64,000 bases of DNA from Lysobacter sp. M2-1 (GTDB lineage Bacteria; Pseudomonadota; Gammaproteobacteria; Xanthomonadales; Xanthomonadaceae), in contig NZ_JAKPBU010000007.1 in assembly GCF_022662495.1 (NCBI RefSeq), positions 124,001-188,000 of the forward strand. The letters are read 5' to 3'. Below, in pieces: positions 52,090 through 61,349 of this stretch. The notes under the pieces were generated by a model, which was not told the DNA's origin, did not search any database, and saw nothing but the letters and a program-made list of their open reading frames with translations. Position numbers and translations under genes: made by a program. Each line of letters opens with the position of its first letter. The stretch's first letter is position 1.

Positions 52090-52629
52090 ATGAAAACAGG
52101 CCAGGGCAAACGCGGCCGCCACGCCGAATCGAATACCGAGACAGTGCCCCTGCTGGAGCCCGCACATCGGGCCGCGGTCGACGCCGCGATCGAGGCCCAT
52201 CGCCATCGCGCGGGTGCCCTGCTCCCGATCCTGCACCACGTGCAGGCCGCGTTGGGCCATGTGCCCGACGGCGCCGTGGCGCCGATCGCGGACGCCCTGC
52301 GCCTGACCCGTGCCGATGTGCACGGCGTCATCAGCTTCTATCACGACTTCCGCCGCGCCCCGGCGGGGCGGCACGTGCTCAGGCTGTGCCAGGCCGAAGC
52401 CTGTCAGGCGATGGGCGCGCGCCGATTGCAGGCGCACGCGCAGCGCCGTCTGGGATTGCCCGACGGCACCCACGACACCGCCGATGGTCGCTTCACCCTG
52501 GAACCGGTCTACTGCCTGGGCAACTGCGCCCTGTCGCCGTCGCTGCTGCTGGACGGCGAGTTGTACGGTCGCGTGACACCCGAGCGCCTCGATGCGCTCG
52601 TCGCCTCCTGCAACACGGAGGTCGCATGA
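52090..52629 (+). CDS. fdsG: formate dehydrogenase gamma subunit (NuoE-like)
   Basis: The 179-residue subunit carries a [2Fe-2S] cluster: CQAEAC and CLGNC are the four cysteines in the NuoE pattern (C-x4-C, C-x3-C). It passes electrons within the soluble NAD-dependent formate dehydrogenase. AGGAG stands before ATG 52090. The stop overlaps the fdsB start in ATGA. The N-terminal 25 residues are basic and unconserved. Confidence 0.95.
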   Translation: MKTGQGKRGRHAESNTETVPLLEPAHRAAVDAAIEAHRHRAGALLPILHHVQAALGHVPDGAVAPIADALRLTRADVHGVISFYHDFRRAPAGRHVLRLCQAEACQAMGARRLQAHAQRRLGLPDGTHDTADGRFTLEPVYCLGNCALSPSLLLDGELYGRVTPERLDALVASCNTEVA

Positions 52630-54179
52630 GCGCCTTGCGCGTATACCTGCCGCGGGACGCGTCCGCGATGGCCATGGGTGCCGGTCGTGTGGCGCAGGCC
52701 TTGGAACGCGAAGCCGCAGCGCGCGGCATCGAGCTCAGCCTGGTCCGCAACGGCTCGCGCGGGCTGCTATGGCTGGAACCGCTGGTGGAAGTCGAAACCG
52801 CAGACGCGCGCATTGCGTACGGCCCGGTGGCCGAAGCCGACATTCCAGCCCTGTTCGACGCATGGACGGGCGATGACGCGCATCCGCTGCGCCTGGGCGA
52901 TATCGAGTCCCATCCCTACTTCGCCCGCCAGCAGCGCGTGACCTTCCGCCGCGTCGGCCTGATCGATCCGGTGGATGCGAACGCCTATGCCGCGCACGGC
53001 GGCTGGAGCGGACTACGTGCGGCGCTGACCATGGCGCCAGCCGGGATCGTGCAGGCGGTGACCGATTCCGGTCTGCGCGGCCGCGGCGGCGCGGCCTTCC
53101 CCACCGGGATCAAGTGGAAGACCGTGCTCGATGCGCCCGCGCAGCAGAAATACATCGTCTGCAATGCCGACGAGGGCGACAGCGGTACCTTCAGCGACCG
53201 CATGCTGATGGAAGGCGATCCTTACTCGCTAATCGAAGGAATGATCATCTCCGGCCTGGCCGTTGGCGCGGATCGGGGCTATGTGTACCTGCGCAGCGAG
53301 TATCCGCATGCGAGACAGGTACTGGAGGAAGCCATCGCCAACGCCACTGCGGCCGGCTACCTGGGCGTGGACATCGCCGGTTCCGGCCGCCGATTCGACC
53401 TGGAACTGCGCATCGGCGCGGGCGCCTATATCTGCGGCGAGGAAACCGCGCTGCTCGACAGCCTGGAAGGCAAGCGCGGACAGGTCCGCTTCAAGCCGCC
53501 ACTGCCGGCGATCGAGGGTCTGTTCGGTCAACCGACCGTGATCAACAACGTCATCACCCTGGCCTCGGTGCCGATGATCCTGGCCGATGGCGCCGCGGCC
53601 TACCAGACGTACGGGACCGGGCGTTCGCGCGGCACGCTGCCGCTACAGCTGGCCGGCAACATCAAATACGGCGGCCTGTTCGAGGCGCCCTTCGGCATCT
53701 CTCTGCGCGAGCTGATCGAGGACATCGGCGGCGGTACGTATTCGGGTCGCCCGATCCGCGCGGTGCAGGTGGGCGGGCCGCTCGGCGCCTACCTGCCGCT
53801 GTCGCAGCTGGATACGCCGGTCGACTACGAGGCCTTCGCCGCGCTCGGTGCCATGTTGGGCCACGGCGGCATCGTGGTGTTCGACGACAGCGTCGACATG
53901 GCCGAACAGGCGCGCTATGCGATGGAATTCTGCGCGATCGAATCCTGCGGCAAATGCACGCCCTGCCGGATCGGTTCGGTCCGCGGCGTCGAGGTCATCG
54001 ACCGCATGCTCGCCGGCGTCGAACCGGAACGCAACGACGCACTGCTGCGCGACCTGTGCGAAACCATGACCCAGGGCTCGCTGTGCGCGATGGGTGGGCT
54101 CACGCCGCTGCCCGTGCTGAGCGCGCTCAACCATTTTCCCGAAGACTTCGCGCGCGCGTCGCGCCAGGTCGCTGCCTGA
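52626..54179 (+). CDS. fdsB: formate dehydrogenase beta subunit (NuoF-like, NAD/FMN)
   Basis: The 517-residue subunit reduces NAD. A thioredoxin-like N-terminal part (1-110) precedes the NuoF-like core: GRGGAAFPTGIKW (NADH), ICNADEGDSGTF-like CNADEGDSGTF (FMN), GAGAYICGEETAL and ESCGKCTPCRIG (the [4Fe-4S] ligands, with a later Cys in GSLCAMGG). This is a typical FdsB. The start ATG 52626 overlaps fdsG. Confidence 0.97.
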   Translation: MSALRVYLPRDASAMAMGAGRVAQALEREAAARGIELSLVRNGSRGLLWLEPLVEVETADARIAYGPVAEADIPALFDAWTGDDAHPLRLGDIESHPYFARQQRVTFRRVGLIDPVDANAYAAHGGWSGLRAALTMAPAGIVQAVTDSGLRGRGGAAFPTGIKWKTVLDAPAQQKYIVCNADEGDSGTFSDRMLMEGDPYSLIEGMIISGLAVGADRGYVYLRSEYPHARQVLEEAIANATAAGYLGVDIAGSGRRFDLELRIGAGAYICGEETALLDSLEGKRGQVRFKPPLPAIEGLFGQPTVINNVITLASVPMILADGAAAYQTYGTGRSRGTLPLQLAGNIKYGGLFEAPFGISLRELIEDIGGGTYSGRPIRAVQVGGPLGAYLPLSQLDTPVDYEAFAALGAMLGHGGIVVFDDSVDMAEQARYAMEFCAIESCGKCTPCRIGSVRGVEVIDRMLAGVEPERNDALLRDLCETMTQGSLCAMGGLTPLPVLSALNHFPEDFARASRQVAA

Positions 54180-54195
54180 CGGCAGGAGGTCCACC

Positions 54196-57114
54196 ATGCG
54201 TTCGATCGCCGAAGCCGATTACGGCACGCCCAACCCGCAGCTGGTCCAGCTCGAACCGCTGCGCCGCGTGCGCGTGCAGATCGATGACCGCATGATCGAG
54301 GTACCCGAAGGCACCTCGGTACTGCGCGCGGCGGCGCTGGCCGGCACGTCCATTCCCAAGCTTTGCGCGACCGACGCGCTCGAAGCATTTGGCTCGTGCC
54401 GGCTGTGCCTGGTCGAGATCGAGGGACGCAAGGGCTATCCGGCCTCGTGCACCATGCCGGTGGCCGAGGGCATGCAGGTGCGCACCCAGACGCCCAAGCT
54501 GGCGCAGCTGCGTCGCGGAGTGATGGAGCTCTACATTTCCGACCATCCGCTGGACTGCCTCACCTGCCCTGCGAACGGCCATTGCGAGCTGCAGGACATG
54601 GCCGGTGCGGTCGGCCTGCGCGAGGTGCGCTATGGCTACGACGGCGCCAATCACGTCTATGCCAAGTCCACGGACGGCGCGCACAACCCGCTGTTCGCGG
54701 ACAAGGACACGTCCAACCCGTATTTCACCTTCGATCCATCCAAGTGCATCGTCTGCTCGCGCTGCGTGCGCGCCTGCGACGAGGTGCAGGGCACGTTTGC
54801 GCTCACCATCCAGGGCCGCGGCTTCGCTTCCAAGGTATCCGCCAGCCAAGACCAGCCGTTCCTGGAATCCGAATGCGTCAGCTGCGGCGCCTGCGTGCAG
54901 GCATGTCCGACGGCCACGCTGACGGAGCGCTCGCTGATCGAAATAGGCCAGGCCGAGCACAGCATCGTCACCACTTGCGCCTATTGCGGTGTGGGCTGCT
55001 CGTTCCGCGCCGAGATGCGCGGACAGGAACTGGTGCGCATGGTCCCCAACGCCGACGGACATGCCAACCACGGCCATTCCTGCGTCAAGGGTCGCTTCGC
55101 GCTGGGCTATGCCACCCATCCGGACCGCATTACCACGCCGATGATCCGCGACAGGATCACCGACCCGTGGCGCGTGGTGAGCTGGGAAGCAGCCATCGCC
55201 CATGCCGCGTCGGAGTTTAAGCGCATCCAGGCCAAGTACGGAAAATTCTCTGTGGGTGGCATCACCTCATCGCGCTGCACCAACGAGGAAACCTACCTGG
55301 TACAGAAGCTGGTACGCGCCGCCTTCGGCAACAACAATGTCGATACCTGCGCGCGGGTCTGCCATTCTCCGACCGGCTATGGCCTGAAGCAGACCCTGGG
55401 CGAATCCGCGGGCACCCAGGATTTCGATTCGGTGCGCTACGCCGATGTGATGCTGGTCATCGGCGCCAACCCCACCGACGGGCATCCGGTGTTCGCCTCG
55501 GCCATGCGCAAGCGGCTGCGCGAGGGCGCCCGCCTGATCGTGGTCGATCCACGCCGCATCGACCTGCTCAAGACTCCACACGGCAGCCCGGGCATCCACC
55601 TCAAGCTGCGGCCCGGCACCAACGTGGCCATGCTCAATGCGCTGGCGCATGTGATCGTGACCGAAGGGCTGGTGGCCGAGGACTTCGTCGCCGCACGCTG
55701 CGATGCCGCCGCGTTCGAGCAGTGGCGCGCGTTCGTGGCAGATCCGGCGCATTCGCCCGAAGCGATGGAAGCCGAGCTGGGTGTGGCTGCCACGGCCATC
55801 CGCGACGCGGCCCGGCTGTACGCCACCGGCGGCAATGCGGCGATCTATTACGGCCTGGGCGTGACCGAACATTCGCAGGGTTCCACCGCGGTGATGGGCA
55901 TCGCCAACCTGGCCATGGCCACCGGCAACATCGGCCGCCCCGGCGTGGGCGTGAATCCGTTGCGCGGCCAGAACAACGTGCAGGGCAGCTGCGACATGGG
56001 CAGCTTCCCGCATGAACTGCCCGGCTACCGGCACGTTTCCGACACGCCGGTGCGCGAAGCCTTCGAGCGGCGCTGGGGCGTGCCGTTGCACGCCGAACCC
56101 GGCCTGCGCATTCCCAATATGTTCGACGCCGCCCTGGATGGCAGTTTCAAGGGCCTGTACATCCAGGGCGAGGACCTGGCCCAGAGCGATCCCAATACCC
56201 AGCACGTGACCGCTGCGCTGGGCGCCATGGAATGCGTCGTGGTACAGGACCTGTTCCTCAACGAGACCGCCAAGTTCGCGCACGTGTTCCTGCCCGGCAG
56301 CAGCTTCATGGAGAAGGACGGCACCTTCACCAACGCCGAGCGCCGGATCTCGCCGGTGCGCCAGCTGATGGCGCCGCGTGCGCGCTACGCAGACTGGGAA
56401 GTGACCCAGCTGCTGTCCAATGCGCTCGGCTACCCCATGCACTATGCGCATCCGGGCGAGATCATGGATGAGATCGCCAGCCTCACGCCGACCTTCAGTG
56501 GCGTGAGCTTCGACCTGCTCGACCGCGTGGGCAGCGTGCAGTGGCCCTGCAACGACGCGCATCCGCAGGGCTCGCCGACCATGCACGTCGATACGTTCGT
56601 CCGCGGCAAGGGCAACTTCATGCTCACGCCCTATGTGCCCACCCGCGAGAAGATCACTCCGCGCTATCCGCTGCTGCTGACCACCGGGCGCATCCTCAGC
56701 CAGTACAACGTGGGCGCGCAGACCCGGCGCACGGCAAACGTGGTCTGGCACGACGAGGACCGCCTGGAGCTGCACCCGCACGACGCCGAGGAGCGCGGCA
56801 TCGCCGAGGGCGACTGGGTGGGCGTGGAAAGCCGTGCGGGTGACACCGTGCTGCGCGCGCGCATCACCGACCGGGTCCAGCCCGGCGTGGTCTACACCAC
56901 GTTCCACTTCCCCGAATCCGGCGCCAACGTCATCACCACCGAGAATTCCGACTGGGCCACCAACTGCCCGGAATACAAGGTGACCGCGGTGCAGGTCACG
57001 CGCGTCAGCCAGCCATCGGAATGGCAGCGCCGCTTCCACGCATTCGCCGACCTGCAGGAGTCGCTGTTGCCGCACGACACCGTCGTCACGCATCCGGAAA
57101 TCGCCGGACGCTGA
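54196..57114 (+). CDS. fdsA: molybdenum formate dehydrogenase alpha subunit
   Basis: The 972-residue catalytic subunit oxidises formate to CO2 at a bis-MGD molybdenum centre. Order: NuoG-like [2Fe-2S] and His-Cys3 clusters (1-140: CATDALEAFGSCRLC..., CLTCPANGHC), two [4Fe-4S] clusters (CIVCSRCVRAC, CVSCGACVQAC), a further CAYCGVGC cluster, and the molybdopterin domain. The molybdenum ligand is Cys389 followed by His390 (RVCHSPTG). The ribosome site AGGAGG stands before ATG 54196. The usual fold and length are met. Confidence 0.97.
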   Translation: MRSIAEADYGTPNPQLVQLEPLRRVRVQIDDRMIEVPEGTSVLRAAALAGTSIPKLCATDALEAFGSCRLCLVEIEGRKGYPASCTMPVAEGMQVRTQTPKLAQLRRGVMELYISDHPLDCLTCPANGHCELQDMAGAVGLREVRYGYDGANHVYAKSTDGAHNPLFADKDTSNPYFTFDPSKCIVCSRCVRACDEVQGTFALTIQGRGFASKVSASQDQPFLESECVSCGACVQACPTATLTERSLIEIGQAEHSIVTTCAYCGVGCSFRAEMRGQELVRMVPNADGHANHGHSCVKGRFALGYATHPDRITTPMIRDRITDPWRVVSWEAAIAHAASEFKRIQAKYGKFSVGGITSSRCTNEETYLVQKLVRAAFGNNNVDTCARVCHSPTGYGLKQTLGESAGTQDFDSVRYADVMLVIGANPTDGHPVFASAMRKRLREGARLIVVDPRRIDLLKTPHGSPGIHLKLRPGTNVAMLNALAHVIVTEGLVAEDFVAARCDAAAFEQWRAFVADPAHSPEAMEAELGVAATAIRDAARLYATGGNAAIYYGLGVTEHSQGSTAVMGIANLAMATGNIGRPGVGVNPLRGQNNVQGSCDMGSFPHELPGYRHVSDTPVREAFERRWGVPLHAEPGLRIPNMFDAALDGSFKGLYIQGEDLAQSDPNTQHVTAALGAMECVVVQDLFLNETAKFAHVFLPGSSFMEKDGTFTNAERRISPVRQLMAPRARYADWEVTQLLSNALGYPMHYAHPGEIMDEIASLTPTFSGVSFDLLDRVGSVQWPCNDAHPQGSPTMHVDTFVRGKGNFMLTPYVPTREKITPRYPLLLTTGRILSQYNVGAQTRRTANVVWHDEDRLELHPHDAEERGIAEGDWVGVESRAGDTVLRARITDRVQPGVVYTTFHFPESGANVITTENSDWATNCPEYKVTAVQVTRVSQPSEWQRRFHAFADLQESLLPHDTVVTHPEIAGR

Positions 57115-57953
57115 TGGCCCGGCCCGACCCTCTTGCCATCCCAGCGCCTGCCGGAAGCGCACAGCGCCAGGTCGTGCGCGTGCGCAACGGGCGGGTGCGG
57201 CGGTACGTGGACGACGTGGCCGAGGAAATGCCCGTTGCCTTCGTGATCAATGAGGCGCCGTTCGCGGTAATGATGGCTACACCGGCGGATCTGGAGGACT
57301 TCGCGCTCGGCTTCATGCTGAGCGAAGGCATCGTGGACGATGCGGGCGAGGTCGAATTGCTCGGCAGCGAACAACTGCTGGAAGGCATCGAAATTCGCCT
57401 GCGCATTCCCACGCAATACGCGGAGGCGCTCGAGCGCCGACGGCGTTCGCTCAGCGGTCGCAGCGGATGCGGGCTGTGCGGCAGCGAACTGCTCGAAGCC
57501 GCACTGCGCCGGCCCGAAGCGGTGGGCGAAGGCGTCGCAGTCACGGCGGCCGCCTTGCGGCGGGCCCTGCGCGGACTGCATGCCCTGCAGGGGCTGGCGC
57601 GATTGACCGGGGCGACGCATGCGGCCGCCTGGGCCGATTCCGACGGCCAGGTGCGCCTGGTCCGCGAGGATGTCGGCCGGCATAACGCGCTCGACAAGCT
57701 GATTGGCGCCATGTTCCGCGCTGGCGAGAATCCGCAGGCGGGCTTCGCCGTGGTCACCAGCCGCGCCAGCTATGAGATGGCGATGAAGGCTGCGTCCGCC
57801 GGCATCGCGCTGCTGGCCGCCGTCTCCGCACCCACCGCACTCGCGATCTCGCTCGCCGAAGCCTGCAACCTCACGCTCGTGGGCTTCGCTCGCGAGGACG
57901 GCCATGCCGTGTACACCCACCCGCGCCGCATGCCGATGGAGCCCACCGCTTGA
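57114..57953 (+). CDS. fdhD: formate dehydrogenase accessory sulfurtransferase FdhD
   Basis: The 279-residue protein passes sulfur to the molybdenum cofactor of formate dehydrogenase, which is required for activity. The CxxC motif is in SGRSGCGLCGS, and DVGRHNALDKLIG is the family core. It starts within the end of fdsA (TGATG overlap) and ends with TGA overlapping the start of fdsD. Equivalent to FdsC in other clusters. Confidence 0.96.
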   Translation: MARPDPLAIPAPAGSAQRQVVRVRNGRVRRYVDDVAEEMPVAFVINEAPFAVMMATPADLEDFALGFMLSEGIVDDAGEVELLGSEQLLEGIEIRLRIPTQYAEALERRRRSLSGRSGCGLCGSELLEAALRRPEAVGEGVAVTAAALRRALRGLHALQGLARLTGATHAAAWADSDGQVRLVREDVGRHNALDKLIGAMFRAGENPQAGFAVVTSRASYEMAMKAASAGIALLAAVSAPTALAISLAEACNLTLVGFAREDGHAVYTHPRRMPMEPTA

Positions 57954-58213
57954 ATCCGCAACGCCTGGTCGACATGGCCAATGACATCGCCGCCAACCTG
58001 TCCGCAAACCCGGACCATGCCACTGCGGTCGAAACCATGGTCGTGCACCTGCAGCGGTTCTGGGAGCCGGGGATGCGCCAGGCGATCGTCCGCCACCTGC
58101 ATGCCGGTGGCGACGGGCTGGGGCCGCTGGCCCGCGACGCGATTGCCGCCCTCGCATTTCGCCTCGAACAATCCGCGCCACCCACGGCGCGCGGCGCCAG
58201 CGATGCGGGCTGA
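57950..58213 (+). CDS. fdsD: formate dehydrogenase delta subunit
   Basis: The 87-residue protein has the FdsD form: MNPQRLVDMANDIAANLSANPD...VVHLQRFWEPGMRQAIVRHL. The delta subunit is needed for stable fds enzyme, though it has no cofactor. The start is a TTG at 57950, overlapping the stop of fdhD in TTGA. It ends the cluster, convergent with the NADPH-FMN reductase gene 12 bp away. Confidence 0.92.
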   Translation: MNPQRLVDMANDIAANLSANPDHATAVETMVVHLQRFWEPGMRQAIVRHLHAGGDGLGPLARDAIAALAFRLEQSAPPTARGASDAG

Positions 58214-58225
58214 GCCCGCAGCAGT

Positions 58226-58768
58226 TCAGGCCACCCAGGCCGCGAACCCGTCCATCCAGCCCTGCAGGAACTTGCGCGTACCAGCGTCGGCGATACCGCC
58301 TTCGGCGTCGAAGAATCCGTCCTTGACGTGGAGGAAGACCTCCGGCTGGCCAAGCGTGGCGACGTCCAGGTAGGCAAGGACATTGCGCAGATGCTGCTGC
58401 GCGCATGCCGTGCCCACCGCTCCGATCGATGCGCCGATCACGCCGGCGCGCTTGCCGGCGAAGGCGCTATGACCGTACGGCCGCGAACCGATGTCGATGG
58501 CGTTCTTGAGCACGCCGGGAATCGACCGGTTGTATTCCGGGGTGACGAACAGCAGCGCATCCACGGCTTTGATCCGGGCCTTCAGCTGCTGGCAGATTTC
58601 CGGATAGGCTTCGTCGAAATCCTGGTTGTACAGCGGCAGATCGTCGATCCTCAGGTGATCGAAGACGAAGTCCGCGGGCGCAAGGGTTTCCAGCGCCCGC
58701 GCCAGCCGGCGGTTGATCGACTCCTTGCGCAGGCTGCCGACCAGGACGGCGATCTTCGTGGTTGCCAT
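58226..58768 (-). CDS. NADPH-dependent FMN reductase
   Basis: The 180-residue flavodoxin-like protein begins VLVGSLRKESINRRLARALE (FMN phosphate loop) and holds FVTPEYNRSIPGVLKNAIDIGSR (isoalloxazine region), both typical of NAD(P)H-FMN reductases such as ArsH/SsuE. It reduces FMN or quinones. Role not specific. It is convergent with fdsD. Confidence 0.94.
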   Translation of the reverse strand: MATTKIAVLVGSLRKESINRRLARALETLAPADFVFDHLRIDDLPLYNQDFDEAYPEICQQLKARIKAVDALLFVTPEYNRSIPGVLKNAIDIGSRPYGHSAFAGKRAGVIGASIGAVGTACAQQHLRNVLAYLDVATLGQPEVFLHVKDGFFDAEGGIADAGTRKFLQGWMDGFAAWVA

Positions 58769-58856
58769 GACATGGGTCCCGTGCTGGAAAGGCAGCAGCT
58801 TCGCGCATCCGCCGTTGCAGTGGCGTCAAACGGCGATCCAAGCCCGCTGGAAACAG

Positions 58857-58924
58857 GTAGGAGCGGCGCAAGCCGCGAGCTTTTCTCTTGGGACGCGAGA
58901 GCTCGCGACTGACGTCGCTCCCAC
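58857..58924. repeat. REP-like palindromic element
   Basis: GTAGGAGCGGCGCAAGCCGC on the left faces GACGTCGCTCCCAC on the right, in the same two-headed form as the elements at 5213 and 13094. It lies between the FMN reductase start and the tail of the E1 gene. Confidence 0.85.
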
Positions 58925-58936
58925 GGGACCGAGCCG

Positions 58937-61213
58937 TCAGGCCAGCGAATCGGCCGCGGCCACGATCTCCTCTTCCGAGGGAATCACCAAGAAGGCCGCG
59001 CCAGCCAGCGGGGTGAAAGTGTCGGCGCCCACCACGCGCCTGAACGGACGCGCGCCGTAGCCGCCCTCCACCACCGCGGTGATGATGCCCTCGCCCACAC
59101 CCGCGCTGCGACGGCCTTCGTCGACGATCAGGATCCGCTTCGCCGTTGCCGCCTGCTCGCGGATGTAGGCGTCGTTGAGCGGCACCAGCCAGCGCAGATC
59201 GACGACGCGGGTTTTCCAGCCGTGCTTGCGCTCGATGGCGCGCGCGGCGCGCAGGCTCATCGGCACGCCGTTGCCGAAGGTGAAGATAACCAGATCGTCG
59301 CCTTCCCCATACACCCTGCCCTCGCCCAGCGTCATCGCCTGGTCCGGCTCGGGATACTCGGTCAGCCAGCCGCCGTCGCCGGCTTCGTACAGGTCCTTGG
59401 CCATGTACAGCGCGATCGGCTCCAAGAATGCGCACACACGCCCGTCCACCTTGGCCAGCGCGGCGAGCGTGCGCAGCATCATCGCAGCGTCGTCGCCGCG
59501 ACTGGGGCAGCCCACCACGAGGCCGGGGATGTCGCGCAGCGCGGTGATCGAATTGTCGTTGTGGAAATGCCCGCCGAACCCGCGCTGGTAGCCGAGCGAC
59601 GCGATCCGCATCACCATCGGATTGCGGTACTGGCCATTGCTGAAGAACTGCAGGCTCGCCGCCTCGCCGCGGATCTGGTCGCAGGCGTTGTGGAAATAGG
59701 CCAGGTACTGGATCTCCGGCAAGGGCAGCATGCCCATGTTGGAGTAACCCTGGGCCAGGCCGAGAATGATCGTTTCATCCAGCAGCGTGTTGAACACGCG
59801 CTTGTTGCCGAAGGCCTTGTGCAGGCCCTTGGTCACCGTATAGACGCCGCCCTTCTGGGCCACGTCCTCGCCGAACAACAAGGCTTCCGGGTACTTGCAG
59901 AACAGATCGTGCAGGGCCTGGTTGATCTGGATGGCGAGGTGCTTCGGCGCCTGCTTCTCGGGGAGCCTGTCTTCCCCGCCGAATACGGCCAGGCGTCGCT
60001 GCGCGTAATCGAAGCGCTCCGCTTCGGCCCTGACCTGGTCCGGCGTGTACGGCGCCAGCGGCGCCATCACCTCTTCGAGTGAGGCCAGGCGTGGCCGCTT
60101 GTCGGCATCTTCTGCGGCGACGAAGCACTTGCGCCGCGTGTCCTCATACAGCGCCAGGATCTCGTCCTTGGACATCAGGCCGGATTCGAGCGCGATCGCC
60201 GCGCTGCGCAGCAACGGGTCGGTCGCCTCCACCGCGCACAGCTCCTCGAGGCTGCGCCATTCGATCTCGAAGTCGGTCCCGGCATGACCCATGATCCGGG
60301 TCGTTCGGAGGTGCAGGAAGGTCGGCCTACGCGTGCGCCGGCAATGATCGACCGCGCGCTGCACGTCGGCATAGCCCTGCGCGAGATCGAGGCCGTCGGC
60401 ATGAAAATAGTCTAGGTCGGCCCTGTCGCGGAAGTTGCGTCCGATCCAGCCGTCCGGCGTCTTGACCGAAATGCCGATGCCGTTGTCCTCGCACACGAAC
60501 AGGACAGGAGCCGGCAGCTTCTGGTAGGCCGTCCACGCCGCGGCGTTGAACGCCGTCTGCGCGGTGGCATGGTTGCTGGACGCGTCGCCGAACGAGCAGA
60601 TTGCGATGCTGTCGTCGGGGATCGGCAATGCGTGGCCGATCCTGCGCGCCTGTTCGATCGCCACCGCGGTGCCAAAGGCCTTGGGCAGGTGCGAGGCGAT
60701 GGTGGAGGTCTGCGGCAGCACCCACAGCGGCTTGCTGCCCCACACCTTGTGGCGCCCGCCGCTGGCCGGGTCGTCCTTGCTGGCGGCGAACGACAGCGCG
60801 GAATCCATGATCGGGTCGAGCTTCTGACCAGCCTGTGCCGGCAGCTTGCGGAAACGCTCGGCCATGAACCCGCCGCTGCGGTAGTGCAGGAAGGCCGGAT
60901 CGGTGTGGCGGGTGAGTCGCGCCACCATCGCATTGCCTTCGTGCCCGGACGAACCGATGGTGTAGAAGACCTTGTTCTGCACCCGCAGCACTCGCGCCAT
61001 CAGATCGAGATGACGCGAGATCAATTGCGATTCGAACAGTTCGCGGAACCCGCGCGCATCGAGCGCGCTGCCATTGAGGATGGGTTCGTCCGGCGCCGGC
61101 TTTGCATCGACACGTCCGCTCCAGTCGCGCACGAATTCCTGGAAGTTGACGTCGCAGATCTCGGCGCGGTTGAGTCCGCGCATGCGGGCGGGGATGGTGC
61201 TGCTGGTATTCAC
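58937..61213 (-). CDS. fused E1 alpha-beta of a 2-oxoacid dehydrogenase
   Basis: The 758-residue protein joins an E1-alpha-like half (about 40-410: QNKVFYTIGSSGHEGNAMVA; thiamine-diphosphate motif GDASSNHATAQTAFN) and an E1-beta half (about 430-758: LLFGEDVAQKGGVYTVTKGL). Such fused proteins are like branched-chain 2-oxoisovalerate dehydrogenases. No E2 or E3 gene is near. GTG 61213 is used; ATG 61183 (MRGLNRAEI) is an alternative. Confidence 0.9.
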   Translation of the reverse strand: MNTSSTIPARMRGLNRAEICDVNFQEFVRDWSGRVDAKPAPDEPILNGSALDARGFRELFESQLISRHLDLMARVLRVQNKVFYTIGSSGHEGNAMVARLTRHTDPAFLHYRSGGFMAERFRKLPAQAGQKLDPIMDSALSFAASKDDPASGGRHKVWGSKPLWVLPQTSTIASHLPKAFGTAVAIEQARRIGHALPIPDDSIAICSFGDASSNHATAQTAFNAAAWTAYQKLPAPVLFVCEDNGIGISVKTPDGWIGRNFRDRADLDYFHADGLDLAQGYADVQRAVDHCRRTRRPTFLHLRTTRIMGHAGTDFEIEWRSLEELCAVEATDPLLRSAAIALESGLMSKDEILALYEDTRRKCFVAAEDADKRPRLASLEEVMAPLAPYTPDQVRAEAERFDYAQRRLAVFGGEDRLPEKQAPKHLAIQINQALHDLFCKYPEALLFGEDVAQKGGVYTVTKGLHKAFGNKRVFNTLLDETIILGLAQGYSNMGMLPLPEIQYLAYFHNACDQIRGEAASLQFFSNGQYRNPMVMRIASLGYQRGFGGHFHNDNSITALRDIPGLVVGCPSRGDDAAMMLRTLAALAKVDGRVCAFLEPIALYMAKDLYEAGDGGWLTEYPEPDQAMTLGEGRVYGEGDDLVIFTFGNGVPMSLRAARAIERKHGWKTRVVDLRWLVPLNDAYIREQAATAKRILIVDEGRRSAGVGEGIITAVVEGGYGARPFRRVVGADTFTPLAGAAFLVIPSEEEIVAAADSLA

Positions 61214-61236
61214 AAGTTGGCTCGACTGAAAGGGAA

Positions 61237-61340
61237 CCGTTCGTCCTGAGCGTAGGCGTGCAGCGCCGGAGTCGAAAGATGCATTTCGCGAAAGGCGTCC
61301 TTCGACTTCGCGCCGTCGGCGCTACGCTCAGGACAAACGG
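61237..61340. repeat. inverted repeat CGTCCTGAGCGTAG
   Basis: The left arm CCGTTCGTCCTGAGCGTAG (61237-61255) and the right arm CTACGCTCAGGACAAACGG (61322-61340) face each other, with an internal repeat CGGAGTCGAAAG/CTTCGACTTCG. It is a fold-back element of a kind common in pseudomonads and xanthomonads. It may lie in the leader of the E1 gene and beyond the GST stop. Confidence 0.75.
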
Positions 61341-61349
61341 GATTGGAGA

